DNA of 53,921 nucleotides, taken from assembly GCA_020426325.1 (NCBI GenBank), contig JAGQQG010000038.1, positions 1 to 53,921 on the forward strand, read 5' to 3'. A program made the position numbers and the translations under genes. This document shows, piece by piece, positions 1-8,271 of the stretch (its first letter is position 1; every line of letters starts with the position of its first letter). A model generated the notes under the pieces. That model ran no database searches. It was not told the origin of the DNA and saw only the letters and a program-made list of their open reading frames with translations. The DNA is from Planctomycetaceae bacterium. Lineage in GTDB: Bacteria > Planctomycetota > Planctomycetia > Planctomycetales > Planctomycetaceae.

Positions 1-78
1 GCGGTTTGGCATTCAGCCTGCTTTACATCTTGAGCATCGAGACAACAACAACTTCACCCCACACCTGCGAGGAACATC

Positions 79-357
79 ATGACTCAACTCTTCACCCAAC
101 TGCACAACGACGAAGCCGGTTTCATCATCTCTGCGGAGCTCGTGCTGGTCGCGACCATTTGCGTGCTCGGCATGATCGTCGGTCTGGCTGAACTGGCTCT
201 CAACGTCAATCACGAACTGGAAGACGTCGGCTCGGCCATGCAGTGCCTGCAGCAGTCCTACTATGTTGACGGGTTCAACGGTCATCAGGCTTGCACCCAT
301 GCGAGCAGCTTCGGTGACTGCCTGGAATTCTGTGCCGGCCAGGGCGACATCCGCTGA
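79..357 (+). CDS. Small pilin/TadE-like membrane protein
   Basis: A 92-residue protein. Residues 11-20 read DEAGFIISAE and lead into a hydrophobic stretch (about 15-40). This resembles the N-terminus of Flp/TadE-type prepilins: a Gly14-Phe15 cleavage position, a Glu at +6, then a helix. The C-terminal half carries four cysteines, which is not typical of Flp pilins. The ATG follows a GAGGAA at 69-74. It is a one-gene transcript as far as visible, ended by the strong terminator at 496-534. Similar short proteins with this N-terminus are common in planctomycetes and are sometimes given misleading enzyme names. A surface or pilus role is inference; no tad secretion genes are in view. Confidence 0.7.
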   Translation: MTQLFTQLHNDEAGFIISAELVLVATICVLGMIVGLAELALNVNHELEDVGSAMQCLQQSYYVDGFNGHQACTHASSFGDCLEFCAGQGDIR

Positions 358-495
358 GCCGCACTCCTCGCCCTCAGGCTTACGACCCCGCTCCCCTCAC
401 CCTCATTCGCCCCCAAGTCCGCCCGGCGTGACGACCCCTCACGCCGGCCCCTCGCTCCCAAGAAGTCAGCATCACGTGGGGTTGCTGTCTTGCTC

Positions 496-534
496 AAGCC
501 CTCGTCGCTCCACCCAGCGACGAGGGCTTTTTTT
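496..534 (+). terminator. Rho-independent terminator after the pilin-like gene
   Basis: A perfect 14-bp stem (496-509 with 516-529) closes a 6-nt loop and is followed directly by a run of T. It lies 140 bases beyond the stop of the pilin-like gene. The rest of 358-578 shows no convincing gene. Confidence 0.85.
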
Positions 535-578
535 GTCGATGCAGCATTCTTTCGATTTCGAATTGCCTGAAATGATCT

Positions 579-1136
579 CTAAGACCCCATTTCACGCTTC
601 AGTGCGGCAAGTTCATCTTCGATCCGTTGCTCACGTTCATCGTAGGACGTCACAGCCAAGTTGATCGAAGAGCTTTGTGAGCCCTTCTCGGCAGACTCAG
701 TGGTATCGGATCTTCCTGAGATGGCGGTGCGTCTTCGCAGGGCATCAGCCAGACGAGCTTCGAGTGCATGGAGTGTGGTGGTCAAATGCTGGAGTGTGGA
801 CTTGGCAGATTCGTGTTGCTGTTTGATTCCTGCGATCAGGTCTTCCACTTCACTCCGTCGCATGAGCGACAGTCGAGCTTCATCTTCGCGGCTTTCCTGG
901 AGATGCTGTCGGGCCTTGTCTCGCCAATAAATTGACTGATTGCACAGTTCTTCGACTTCCTGACAGATTCGGACTTCATTTGCAGCAGCAGTACTCACAC
1001 TTCGGCGGGCCGATTCAATGCCGGCACGCATTTCATCGATGATCTCTTCAAGTGTGGCTGACGGGTCATCGGCTTCTGCCAGAATCGTGCTCAGATTACA
1101 CGTGACGATATCCGTGAGACGGCTGAAGTAACTCAT
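579..1136 (-). CDS. PspA/IM30-family phage-shock-like protein
   Basis: A 185-residue, almost wholly helical protein opening MSYFSRLTDIVTCNLSTIL, with the acidic patch EADDPSATLEEIIDEM typical of PspA/IM30/Vipp1. A long coiled coil spans about 35-140 and a Ser-rich linker and short C-terminal helix follow. PspA-family proteins bind the inner face of stressed membranes and assemble into rings or rods. It is shorter than the usual 220-230 residues, losing the C-terminal part of the coiled coil. I place the start at 1136 because GGGAG sits about 8 bases upstream; an in-frame ATG 10 codons earlier lacks a site. It lies downstream of the ECF sigma gene on the same strand (175-base gap), suggesting co-regulation in an envelope-stress response (inference). 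Confidence 0.75.
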   Translation of the reverse strand: MSYFSRLTDIVTCNLSTILAEADDPSATLEEIIDEMRAGIESARRSVSTAAANEVRICQEVEELCNQSIYWRDKARQHLQESREDEARLSLMRRSEVEDLIAGIKQQHESAKSTLQHLTTTLHALEARLADALRRRTAISGRSDTTESAEKGSQSSSINLAVTSYDEREQRIEDELAALKREMGS

Positions 1137-1311
1137 GAGAAAACTCCCGGGGGAAATGACGTGCAACGATGAAACCTGGGTTGATGGTCCTGCCTCAGCG
1201 TCAGGTTTATCCCTTCCCCCCTTGATGGACCATTGAGAACAACGGAGAACATTAGCGATGGATCAGTCAAATCAGGAATTTGGACGGAATTTCGAGGACA
1301 ACAAAGTTCCA

Positions 1312-1902
1312 CTAGGATTCGCTCGGCACTGCTTGAAACCCCTTCTGATTGAGAAACTGGCCCAGTTTCTCGCGGGCGAGACGCAAACGACTCTTGCAGG
1401 TAGGTAATTTTGTTTTCATGATTTCGGCGACTTCGTTGAGAGGGAGTCCTGCATAATGGAAGAGGGTGAACGTCACTCGTTGTTCTTCCGGGAGTTGAGC
1501 GAGTGCCTCATCCACCAGTTCTGAGAGTTCATTGGAACTGGCACACTCTGCGGGGGAAAGGAACTCTCCCGCCAGCCGGCCCAGGGCATCGTCATCTATG
1601 TCTTTCTGCCCTTTGATTGACCGGATGAGCGCATCATGGGAACGCCGGCGGATGTCATCGATCATCAGGTTACGGGCGATGCGATACATCCACCCGCGAA
1701 ATCGGCCGCTTGGCAGGTAATTCCAGGATTGATCGAACACCTTGAGCAAAGTTTCCTGCGTCAGATCCTCGGCCAGAAACCGATCCCGTGTGTTTCGGAT
1801 GAAGAATCCCATCAACGGTCCTTCGTAACGTTCAACGAGTAAGTCGAACGCAGTCGCATCGCCGCCTTGAATGCGGATCATGAGTTGATCATCGTCGGGC
1901 AT
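1312..1902 (-). CDS. ECF-type RNA polymerase sigma factor
   Basis: A 196-residue sigma-70 family protein. Region 2 (about 20-85) holds LAEDLTQETLLKVFDQ and FRGWMYRIARNLMIDDIRRR, the core-binding and -10-recognition helices. Region 4 (about 130-185) holds LPEEQRVTFTLFHYAGLPL and a helix-turn-helix ending SRLRLAREKLG. There is no region 1.1 or 3, as in ECF sigmas. The start MPDDDQLM is chosen as the family-like N-terminus; no strong ribosome site is visible, and a TTG 19 codons upstream remains possible. No adjacent anti-sigma gene is seen. The neighbour downstream is the PspA-like gene and the divergent neighbour is the LarA-like gene. Confidence 0.85.
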   Translation of the reverse strand: MPDDDQLMIRIQGGDATAFDLLVERYEGPLMGFFIRNTRDRFLAEDLTQETLLKVFDQSWNYLPSGRFRGWMYRIARNLMIDDIRRRSHDALIRSIKGQKDIDDDALGRLAGEFLSPAECASSNELSELVDEALAQLPEEQRVTFTLFHYAGLPLNEVAEIMKTKLPTCKSRLRLAREKLGQFLNQKGFQAVPSES

Positions 1903-2101
1903 CAGCTGCGGACCATTGAGGATGAACGATTCCGGCAACAATTTGCATTCTGCACGCACGGCAACAGATGAAATGTTCTCCCTGCATCTCAGCAGGTTGC
2001 CCGGAGCAATGGCAACTAATATAGTTCCGCAGCAAGGGGATGGGAAATCCCTTCCTTTGAGTCACGTGTTGCACTCCCTGCGAGGATTCTCCCCAAGATT
2101 C

Positions 2102-3358
2102 ATGTCCATACTCGATATTTCACTCCCCTATGGAGCACACGAAGTCTTTCGATGCCGGTTGCCGGCCGACAAGGTCCTGATCCATCAGCGGGCACCGGAG
2201 CCGGTTGACGATCTCGCCAGTTTCATTCGTGACCGACTCGCATCCCCGCTGGACTTTCCTGCACTGTCGCAGGCATTGCTCGCTGACGATCGGATCGTGA
2301 TTGCACTCGATCACTCGACTCCCTGTGCAGCTGCGCTCGTTCGCGGTTGTTGGGACGTTATGGAAGCATGCGGCGTTGATCCCGCAAACGTGCTGATCGC
2401 GCGACCGTCCGCGAAGGAAAGTGGAAACGCCATCGATCCCCGGAGTGAGTTGCCCGACTCAGTCCGGGAACAGATACAAATGGTCAATCATGATCCTGCC
2501 GATCAGAAACGACATGCCTATCTGGCGACGACGACTTCGGGGGAACGAGTTTATCTCGCCCGAGAGATCGTTGAAGCCGAATTCGTGTTAAGCGTTGGTG
2601 CAGTCGCTTACGATCCAGTGCTGGGATTTCGAGGGACCAATAGCGTCCTGTATCCAGGGTTGTCGAACGCGGAGGCCATTCGTAAATCACACGGGCAGGG
2701 TCATGACGAGTTGGGGCCCAATGATATCCGGAATCTCAGACAGACGATTGACGAGGTTGGGTGGTTGCTCGGAGTCCAGTTCACCTTGCAGGTTGTGCCC
2801 GGAGGAAGGGGGCAGGTTGCTGAGGTCATCGCGGGTGCGTTGGAAGCTGTTTTCCAAAGGGGAAAGGATCGACTGGCTTCAGATTGGCTGGTGAATGCGG
2901 AAGAACGTCACGATCTGGTTGTCGTCGGTGTCGACCAGGAACCGGAGGGAGATGACTGGTCGGCCGTTGGCACTGCCCTTGCGACCGCGCGTCAACTCGT
3001 AAAACGCGAGGGAAAGATTCTTGTTTTCAGTGATCTCGACAGTCCCTTAACACCCGGACTCGAACTTATTCGTGACAGCCGAACCCCCCGTGATGCACTG
3101 CAACCTTTGAGACAAGCGGCACCAGAGGATCTGGTGGTGGCCACGCAAATCGCACATGCTGTTGACCGTGCGAATGTTTATCTGGTGAGTCAACTCGACG
3201 ACGACCTTGTCGAGGAGATGTTTATGACCCCGATCGTCTCCGCCGCCGAAGCCATACGACTCATCGAGTCGTGCAAGACCTGTGCCTTCATTGAATCTGC
3301 ACAACACACCTACGGTGTGGTCAAAGAGAATGCGTCACCGCTCAATCCTCATGCCTGA
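2102..3358 (+). CDS. LarA/DUF2088-fold protein lacking the Ni-pincer lysine
   Basis: A 418-residue protein matching the lactate racemase LarA superfamily in length and layout: an N-terminal strand-rich part with PYG near residue 10, an IALDHSTP segment near 67-74, and GFRGTNSVLYPG at 175-186. In true LarA the last motif reads G-x-S-G-G-x-K and its lysine carries the nickel-pincer nucleotide; here that place is Asn180. The GTHRP-type motif is ARPSAKESG and the E-x-H-F-F segment is AYDPVLGF, so metal and catalytic histidines are also absent. It is therefore unlikely to be a Ni-dependent racemase. The frame is open back to a TTG at 1916, but homology begins at this ATG. No larB, larC or larE is nearby. 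Confidence 0.7.
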   Translation: MSILDISLPYGAHEVFRCRLPADKVLIHQRAPEPVDDLASFIRDRLASPLDFPALSQALLADDRIVIALDHSTPCAAALVRGCWDVMEACGVDPANVLIARPSAKESGNAIDPRSELPDSVREQIQMVNHDPADQKRHAYLATTTSGERVYLAREIVEAEFVLSVGAVAYDPVLGFRGTNSVLYPGLSNAEAIRKSHGQGHDELGPNDIRNLRQTIDEVGWLLGVQFTLQVVPGGRGQVAEVIAGALEAVFQRGKDRLASDWLVNAEERHDLVVVGVDQEPEGDDWSAVGTALATARQLVKREGKILVFSDLDSPLTPGLELIRDSRTPRDALQPLRQAAPEDLVVATQIAHAVDRANVYLVSQLDDDLVEEMFMTPIVSAAEAIRLIESCKTCAFIESAQHTYGVVKENASPLNPHA

Positions 3359-3386
3359 ACGAGCCGATTGGCATCACCAAAGGAAA

Positions 3387-3420
3387 CGGCTCGCGGGAAC
3401 CATGTGGTCCCTGCGAGCCG
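3387..3420. terminator. Hairpin between convergent genes
   Basis: A 15-position stem (3387-3401 with 3406-3420) with one mismatch and one G-T pair closes a 4-base loop between the LarA-like gene and the convergent TPR gene. Neither side has a clean T-run, though the minus-strand side continues TTTCCTTT. It could stop transcription from both directions. Confidence 0.5.
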
Positions 3421-3442
3421 GGGTTGCCTTCAAATCCCGATC

Positions 3443-4774
3443 TCAGTCGTTTCGCAATTTGACGCCCATTTCGGTCAGTTTTTGCCGGATCTCGTTCAGA
3501 GACGTGACACCGAAGTTCTTGGCCGCGAGGAGTTCATCCGGGGTACGACTGATCAGCTGACCAATCGAGGTCAGTCCCAACCGAGTCATGCACTTGCGTG
3601 ACCTGACGGACAGATTGAGGTCCGACACTGGACGGTTGAGAACCGCCTGTTCAGCTGGGGAAAGATCCTGTGGAGAGTAAACAGGCTCAGAGTGGGACTT
3701 CTGGTTCAGATTCTGCCCGATCGACAATCCATGAATGCCCATCAGTTCACGGATTTCAGCGAGTGATGTCTCGCCAAAGTTCTTGCCAGCCAGCAGGTCC
3801 TGTTCTGTGATGCGGGTCAGATCGCCGAGTGTGTTAATGTCCATGCCAGTGAGACAGTTGCGACTGCGAACCGACAACTCGAAGTCGGAAATCGGACGGC
3901 TGAGCAATTGCTCCAGCTTGGCCTGATTCTTGAGCGTCTCTTCATCGTAGTACATGTCGCCCGTAGCTTCGATGTCCTTAAGGAACAGCAAAGCTCTTTC
4001 GTTTGTGGGATCGAAGCGAAGCACCTGACGGAAACAGTATTCCGCAGCCTGATAGTTCTCACGATCCTCGTACAGCAGCCCCAAATTCAGGATTGCCCCA
4101 AGGTAGTAGGGCGGTTTGGATAGAGCTCGTTCGTAGAGTTGAACCGCTTCCTCATCGTTGCCATAGAGGCTGTTCTTCACTGCCAGTGAGAACAGCGCCC
4201 GCGAATGATGCGGGTTCATGTCGACAGCACGTTCGAAGTACTCAATGGCGCCAAATGCGTCGCCCCGGTCAGCAAGGATACATCCCATCTGATACGAGTA
4301 CTCAGCGCGACGGGCTCCTTCGCCACCCGTACCGCGAACAATTTTCTCCGCTTCGTCCAACTGTCCCAGTTGTCGAACCTCTCCCGCACGACGCAACGTG
4401 GATTCGATGCGGTCGAAACCTTTTTCGGCAGCTGTCTCAAACTCACCAACCGCCTCTTCGTGGCGACCGAGCGTGGACAACGCCTGTGCCCGATAGAATC
4501 GAGCAGCCGGATCGCCATTGCCTTCAAGAACCGTCGCAGCCTGTTCGGGTTTCCCGAGGAAGAACAGCCCAATACCGGCACGAGCCGCTTTTCGCTCGTC
4601 TCCGGTCTGAGAGGCCTCCGTGTGCAAAGCACGGACGACCTGCTCAAATTCGGTCGCCTGTGGACCGGATGCAGCACGCAAAATCGTCTCAATGTCGGCG
4701 GACGTGAGGTTAGAGTTATTCACGAACATCGACTGGATGTCTACCGGTTCCATCGCGGTCTGTGAGAGTGACAA
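3443..4774 (-). CDS. TPR protein with two RNA polymerase alpha-CTD-like domains
   Basis: A 443-residue fusion. About 60-265 is a run of tetratricopeptide repeats (for example FYRAQALSTLGRHEEAVGEF and AILNLGLLYEDRENYQAAEY). Two domains closely resembling the C-terminal domain of the polymerase alpha subunit follow, at about 290-360 (RPISDFELSVRSRNCL ... NFGETSLAEI) and 375-440 (RPVSDLNLSVRSRKCM ... NFGVTSLNEI). The equivalent of alpha Arg265 is kept in both copies, Asn268 in the first only, and Lys298 is Thr in both. TPRs bind proteins and alpha-CTD binds UP-element DNA and activators, so a role at promoters or polymerase is plausible but inferred. The start is a TTG preceded by AGAGGAG at 7-base spacing. 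A promoter lies at 4853-4880. Confidence 0.9.
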   Translation of the reverse strand: MSLSQTAMEPVDIQSMFVNNSNLTSADIETILRAASGPQATEFEQVVRALHTEASQTGDERKAARAGIGLFFLGKPEQAATVLEGNGDPAARFYRAQALSTLGRHEEAVGEFETAAEKGFDRIESTLRRAGEVRQLGQLDEAEKIVRGTGGEGARRAEYSYQMGCILADRGDAFGAIEYFERAVDMNPHHSRALFSLAVKNSLYGNDEEAVQLYERALSKPPYYLGAILNLGLLYEDRENYQAAEYCFRQVLRFDPTNERALLFLKDIEATGDMYYDEETLKNQAKLEQLLSRPISDFELSVRSRNCLTGMDINTLGDLTRITEQDLLAGKNFGETSLAEIRELMGIHGLSIGQNLNQKSHSEPVYSPQDLSPAEQAVLNRPVSDLNLSVRSRKCMTRLGLTSIGQLISRTPDELLAAKNFGVTSLNEIRQKLTEMGVKLRND

Positions 4775-4852
4775 AGCGACGCTCCTCTGAATGAACGGTC
4801 AGCGGTCCGACTCGCGGATTTGGCGAGCCGGCATGTGTATTTCAAGCACAAC

Positions 4853-4880
4853 AGTATAATAGACAATCCCTTGCGTGCAA
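4853..4880 (-). promoter_or_regulatory. Putative sigma-70 promoter for the TPR/alpha-CTD gene
   Basis: On the minus strand, TTGCAC (4880-4875) and TATACT (4858-4853) are separated by 16 bases, and the gene's TTG start lies about 75 bases downstream. The rest of 4775-4993 shows no gene. Confidence 0.5.
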
Positions 4881-4993
4881 CAGGCACGAGGAATCCCGGT
4901 TTGGGGCCTCCAGCTTCGCGTGCCTGTCGAGGCAGTTTTCAGCAAGCATTGGCCGTAATCGCGTCATTTTCCTCCTAATGACAGGCAGAACGA

Positions 4994-5833
4994 GTGAGCT
5001 TACAACCACTTCTGGATTTCCGAGTCGTCAGTCTGGCTGTCAATCTCCCTGGCCCTGTGGCTGCATCCCAGTTGTGCAGGCTGGGGGCTCTAGTCACGAA
5101 GATTGAGCCGCCCGCTGGTGATCCGCTCTCTGTCTATGCCCCGCAGTTATACGAGCAGCTCCGGGAAGGACAGAACGTGCGAACACTCGACCTCAAGTCG
5201 CTGGCAGGCATGGATGAGCTTCGCGACCTGTTGACGGAGACCGACTTACTCCTGACATCCAGCAGGCCAGCAGCCCTGACCCGACTGGGGCTGACTTGGG
5301 AAGGTCTGCACCAGCGGTATCCCCGACTCGTGCAGGTCGCCATCGTTGGGTTTGCTGAACCGAGACAGGATGAACCGGGACATGACCTCACCTATCAGGC
5401 GATGACAGGACTTCTTGATCCGCCGCACCTCCCGCATGCCCTGATTGCTGATATCGGCGGCGCACAACAGGCAGTGATTGCCGCGATGAGCTTGCTGCTG
5501 GCTCGCGAGCGCGGTCAGGGGGCAGGTTATGTCGAAGTCAGTCTGGCCGAAGCCGCAGTGAGCTTCTCCGATCCCGTGAAGGCGGGCATGACCTCGAATG
5601 GCGGAATCCTCGGCGGCGGACTCCCTGGTTATGGACTGTACGACACATCCGACGGCTGGATTGCAGTTGCCGCACTGGAGCGTGCCTTCTGGGAACGGCT
5701 GCAATGTGAGCTGAACGTCACTGCCCCAACGAAGACAGACTTACAAAAGGTCTTCCGATCGAGGACAGCTGACGAGTGGGAAGAATGGGCACTCGAACGC
5801 GATTTGCCCATCGCAGCTGTTCGTCAGCCCTGA
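4994..5833 (+). CDS. Class III CoA-transferase (CaiB/BaiF) family, short form
   Basis: A 279-residue protein starting at GTG. Its N-terminus (FRVVSLAVNLPGPVAASQLCRLGA) and the run LVTKIEPPAGDPL match the nucleotide-binding part of class III CoA-transferases and alpha-methylacyl-CoA racemases. GHDLTYQAMTGLL (near 129-141) contains the Asp that forms the acyl-enzyme or acts as general base in the family. GYVEVSLAEAAVSF and GYGLYDTSDGWIAVAA continue the fold. Family members usually have 370-400 residues; this one lacks about 100, mostly from the interlocking C-terminal part. The substrate cannot be told from sequence. It stands alone and ends 25 bases before the convergent gene. Confidence 0.75.
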   Translation: MSLQPLLDFRVVSLAVNLPGPVAASQLCRLGALVTKIEPPAGDPLSVYAPQLYEQLREGQNVRTLDLKSLAGMDELRDLLTETDLLLTSSRPAALTRLGLTWEGLHQRYPRLVQVAIVGFAEPRQDEPGHDLTYQAMTGLLDPPHLPHALIADIGGAQQAVIAAMSLLLARERGQGAGYVEVSLAEAAVSFSDPVKAGMTSNGGILGGGLPGYGLYDTSDGWIAVAALERAFWERLQCELNVTAPTKTDLQKVFRSRTADEWEEWALERDLPIAAVRQP

Positions 5834-5858
5834 CAATTGTCGACCCTTGGGGACAACA

Positions 5859-6407
5859 TCACGACGTCTCTGAATGAGACTCAAACTCTTCGTTTCCTTC
5901 GAAGGCGTTTTGGCCGTCTTCGCCAATCTCGTTCATGCGAAACTCGGCTTCCTGTTGAGTAATCTCTCCATACGTCAGATCAATGATGATGCGTGCTTCG
6001 TCACTGAAGCCGATCGTGTCCGCGAGTTGGCAGGCACGCGTATATGAAGCTTGAGTGAAGAACTTCATCCTCATAGTCATGATCAGGGCCACGATCAGGG
6101 CGATCGTGACGATCAGTGCTTCCCATCCCTCCGCCGGGTTTGGTCCGGAAAAGGCGACAACGGTCGTCACGGCTCCCGCGATCGATCCAACGATCAGCGC
6201 CGCCCGCAGCCACCCGACGAGGACGGACTTGCCACTCAATGGGACTGATGCCCCCCGCCAGCCATCGCCTGTCTGCTCAATGACGAAATGCGAACCAGTG
6301 GGTATCAGGGGGATATACCAGAGATGCCCAAATTTGGTGGCCACATGTCCAAGCCCCGGGACCTCATCAGTGCGTCCGTACAGTCCGCTCCCCCAGATGA
6401 TGATCAT
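5859..6407 (-). CDS. Conserved membrane protein, MIIIWGSGLYGR type
   Basis: A 182-residue protein of unknown function. It opens MIIIWGSGLYGRTDEVPG, continues with an aromatic segment (HLWYIPLIPTGSHFVI), then has two hydrophobic helices at about 63-85 and 95-115, then a soluble helical tail with acidic residues. The N-terminal pattern recurs in bacterial proteins that often pair it with a zinc ribbon; none is present here. The start at 6407 is supported by GGGGAGG 9 bases upstream; an ATG 10 codons earlier is less likely. It converges on the CoA-transferase gene. Confidence 0.7.
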   Translation of the reverse strand: MIIIWGSGLYGRTDEVPGLGHVATKFGHLWYIPLIPTGSHFVIEQTGDGWRGASVPLSGKSVLVGWLRAALIVGSIAGAVTTVVAFSGPNPAEGWEALIVTIALIVALIMTMRMKFFTQASYTRACQLADTIGFSDEARIIIDLTYGEITQQEAEFRMNEIGEDGQNAFEGNEEFESHSETS

Positions 6408-6595
6408 TCCACAATCCTCCCCAGGCCAGTCTGACAATCACGCTTGAGATGCGCATCCCGATGGCACGTAATCTACCGGATGGGTCCTGCGTGAGGAATC
6501 GAGAAAGTGCCTGTCTCCGGAGGCGGCACCAACACAATCGCAGAAACATCACAGGTCCCGATGTGCCCTCAAAGATTCTTCTGCCTGACGAACAA

Positions 6596-6624
6596 TTGTC
6601 GATTGACGTTGTTAAGATTTAAAT
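6596..6624 (+). promoter_or_regulatory. Weak candidate promoter upstream of the 6695 gene
   Basis: TTGTCG (6596-6601) and TTAAAT (6619-6624) are spaced by 17 bases, each matching four of six consensus positions. The surrounding stretch 6408-6694 is AT-richer than the coding sequence and shows no gene. Confidence 0.3.
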
Positions 6625-6694
6625 CGTGGGAACGAAAGACTCCCAGACGAGTCAACGTTGATCAATCTTCAATTCCTTGGGGGAGTGCGTGAAC

Positions 6695-7297
6695 ATGTCC
6701 AGTGTCCAGCGAATCGTTGTATTCTCTGCTGTACTATTGCTGTTACCACTGAGTGTGATCGCTCAGGAAGAACATGCAGATCCGCCTGCCCCGGACGGTC
6801 TGACTGTTGAGTCAGCTCGGGAAACGGCTGAGGAGCTGGCGGCAGAGACGAAGGAGAAAGTCAACGAACTGGCTCAGCAGGTGGATCAAAACCCCCAAGC
6901 GCACGAAGTGTCTGCGGGTCTGCTGCAACCCATCTATTCGCTGGCGGAAGCGATGTCGATCCCTTCTTTCCACTGGATCGCATTCACGTTCATGATGATC
7001 GGAGTGGTGAGCTATGCACTCCAGTTGGTGCTTGGCAAGCTCGTGTTACTCAGTAAAATGAGTTTCAGCATCAAGGAGATCCTGTCTGACTCGGTCAGCT
7101 TCATCATCAGTCTGATCGGTCTGGTTCTGACAACTCAGGCGGCTGCCGAGAACTCCACGTTCACCAGCAGTCCGGCCGCTGTGCTTTCTGCTGCGGGTAT
7201 CGGTCTCGTGATGGGATTCATCTTCTATTTGTGGGGACAATCTCAGGAGGTCGATGCTGCCATCGGTCGCAAGGCCACAGCGAAAGTCACAAGCTGA
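6695..7297 (+). CDS. Exported/membrane protein with three C-terminal helices
   Basis: A 200-residue protein of unknown function. An N-terminal signal sequence (VVFSAVLLLLPLSVIAQ) is followed by a charged helical segment rich in Ala, Glu and Lys (about 35-75, possible coiled coil), then three hydrophobic helices at about 92-118, 130-150 and 160-185. The start at 6695 is chosen because GGGAG (6681-6685) lies 9 bases upstream; the frame extends six codons further. It ends 9 bases before the convergent hydrolase gene. I do not recognise a named family. Confidence 0.65.
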   Translation: MSSVQRIVVFSAVLLLLPLSVIAQEEHADPPAPDGLTVESARETAEELAAETKEKVNELAQQVDQNPQAHEVSAGLLQPIYSLAEAMSIPSFHWIAFTFMMIGVVSYALQLVLGKLVLLSKMSFSIKEILSDSVSFIISLIGLVLTTQAAAENSTFTSSPAAVLSAAGIGLVMGFIFYLWGQSQEVDAAIGRKATAKVTS

Positions 7298-7306
7298 TGC
7301 CCAGGA

Positions 7307-8020
7307 TCATGCGAAGATTTCGGCGAGAAAGTTCGTCATCGCCTTCCATGATCGTGCATCAGCCTTTGGATTGTAGACAGTCCCCATTTGAGGGTCATTG
7401 GCCTGCCTGTTGGTGAATGCGTGCATGGTGCCGCCGTAAGCATGGAGCTGCCAGTCAGCTCCCGCTTTGGTGAATTCGCTGGCAAAACCTCGGACGCTTT
7501 CAGGATCTGCCATCGGATCGTCCCAGCCATGCAGCGCGAGAACCTTGGCTGTGATGGGCGTGCCTTCGAGCGTGGGATCGGGAGAGAAGAGACCGTGAAA
7601 CGAAACGACACCCCGAACGTCGGCCCCTGTTCGTGCCAGATCAAGCACACAGAGTCCACCAAAACAGTAGCCGATCGCCGCAATGCGTGAGGAGTCAACA
7701 TTCTCCAGTCCACGAGCCGTCTGAAGGGCAAGTTTGAGCCGACTCTGTAGTTCGGTCCGGTTCTCCAACAGTGGCATCATGAGTTGCGTGTTCTCCTCCA
7801 CGGAGGTCCCGCGTTTCCCCTTGCCATAGACGTCAATCGCAAAGCCGACGTATCCCAACTCGGCCAACCGATCCGCGACTGCAAATTCGTGTTCGCCCGG
7901 TCCCGCCCAGGCATGGGCGATCAGCACCACAGGAGCATCGGATGCAGACGGCCTGCTGAGATAACCTTCAAACGTCATCCCGTTTCCTGAGTATTCAATT
8001 GTGGAGCCGTGACCTGCCAT
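7307..8020 (-). CDS. Dienelactone hydrolase family protein
   Basis: A 237-residue alpha/beta hydrolase. The catalytic triad of the dienelactone hydrolase family is visible: Cys in IGYCFGGLC (near 118), Asp in LHGWDDPMADP (near 170) and His in GGTMHAFTNRQAND (near 201). The N-terminus (FEGYLSRPSASDAPVVLIAH) is the usual first strand pair. Such enzymes open cyclic esters in chloroaromatic degradation, but most genomic members have unknown substrates. AGGAA lies just upstream of the ATG. No other aromatic-degradation genes are near, so a specific pathway is not claimed. Confidence 0.88.
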   Translation of the reverse strand: MAGHGSTIEYSGNGMTFEGYLSRPSASDAPVVLIAHAWAGPGEHEFAVADRLAELGYVGFAIDVYGKGKRGTSVEENTQLMMPLLENRTELQSRLKLALQTARGLENVDSSRIAAIGYCFGGLCVLDLARTGADVRGVVSFHGLFSPDPTLEGTPITAKVLALHGWDDPMADPESVRGFASEFTKAGADWQLHAYGGTMHAFTNRQANDPQMGTVYNPKADARSWKAMTNFLAEIFA

Positions 8021-8271
8021 TCTCTCGTTCCTGTTTGATTAAGTGAGCCGAGTCCGTTTTGTGCCAACAGGTGGCCATATCAGAATCCACATGAGTATAG
8101 CGATGTGGTACGGCTCTCGCCTCGTGAGACCTCCAAACCGGTGTATTCATCCTAATCGGACTCCGAGTGAGCTCTCGCCTCAAGTTCTTGCGGTTTCACT
8201 AACAAGGCTGACATAGAGTTCTGTGTCAGAGATTTCGACGGAATCAGCACTTTTTCGGAGAGACCCCCCAA

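Noticed and set aside
1916-2101. N-terminal extension of the LarA-like protein by 62 codons
   Set aside because: Starts at TTG and resembles no family; LarA-fold similarity begins at the ATG at 2102.
4003-4707. A 234-codon plus-strand frame opposite the TPR gene
   Set aside because: Low-complexity Arg/Pro-rich shadow of the TPR coding sequence.
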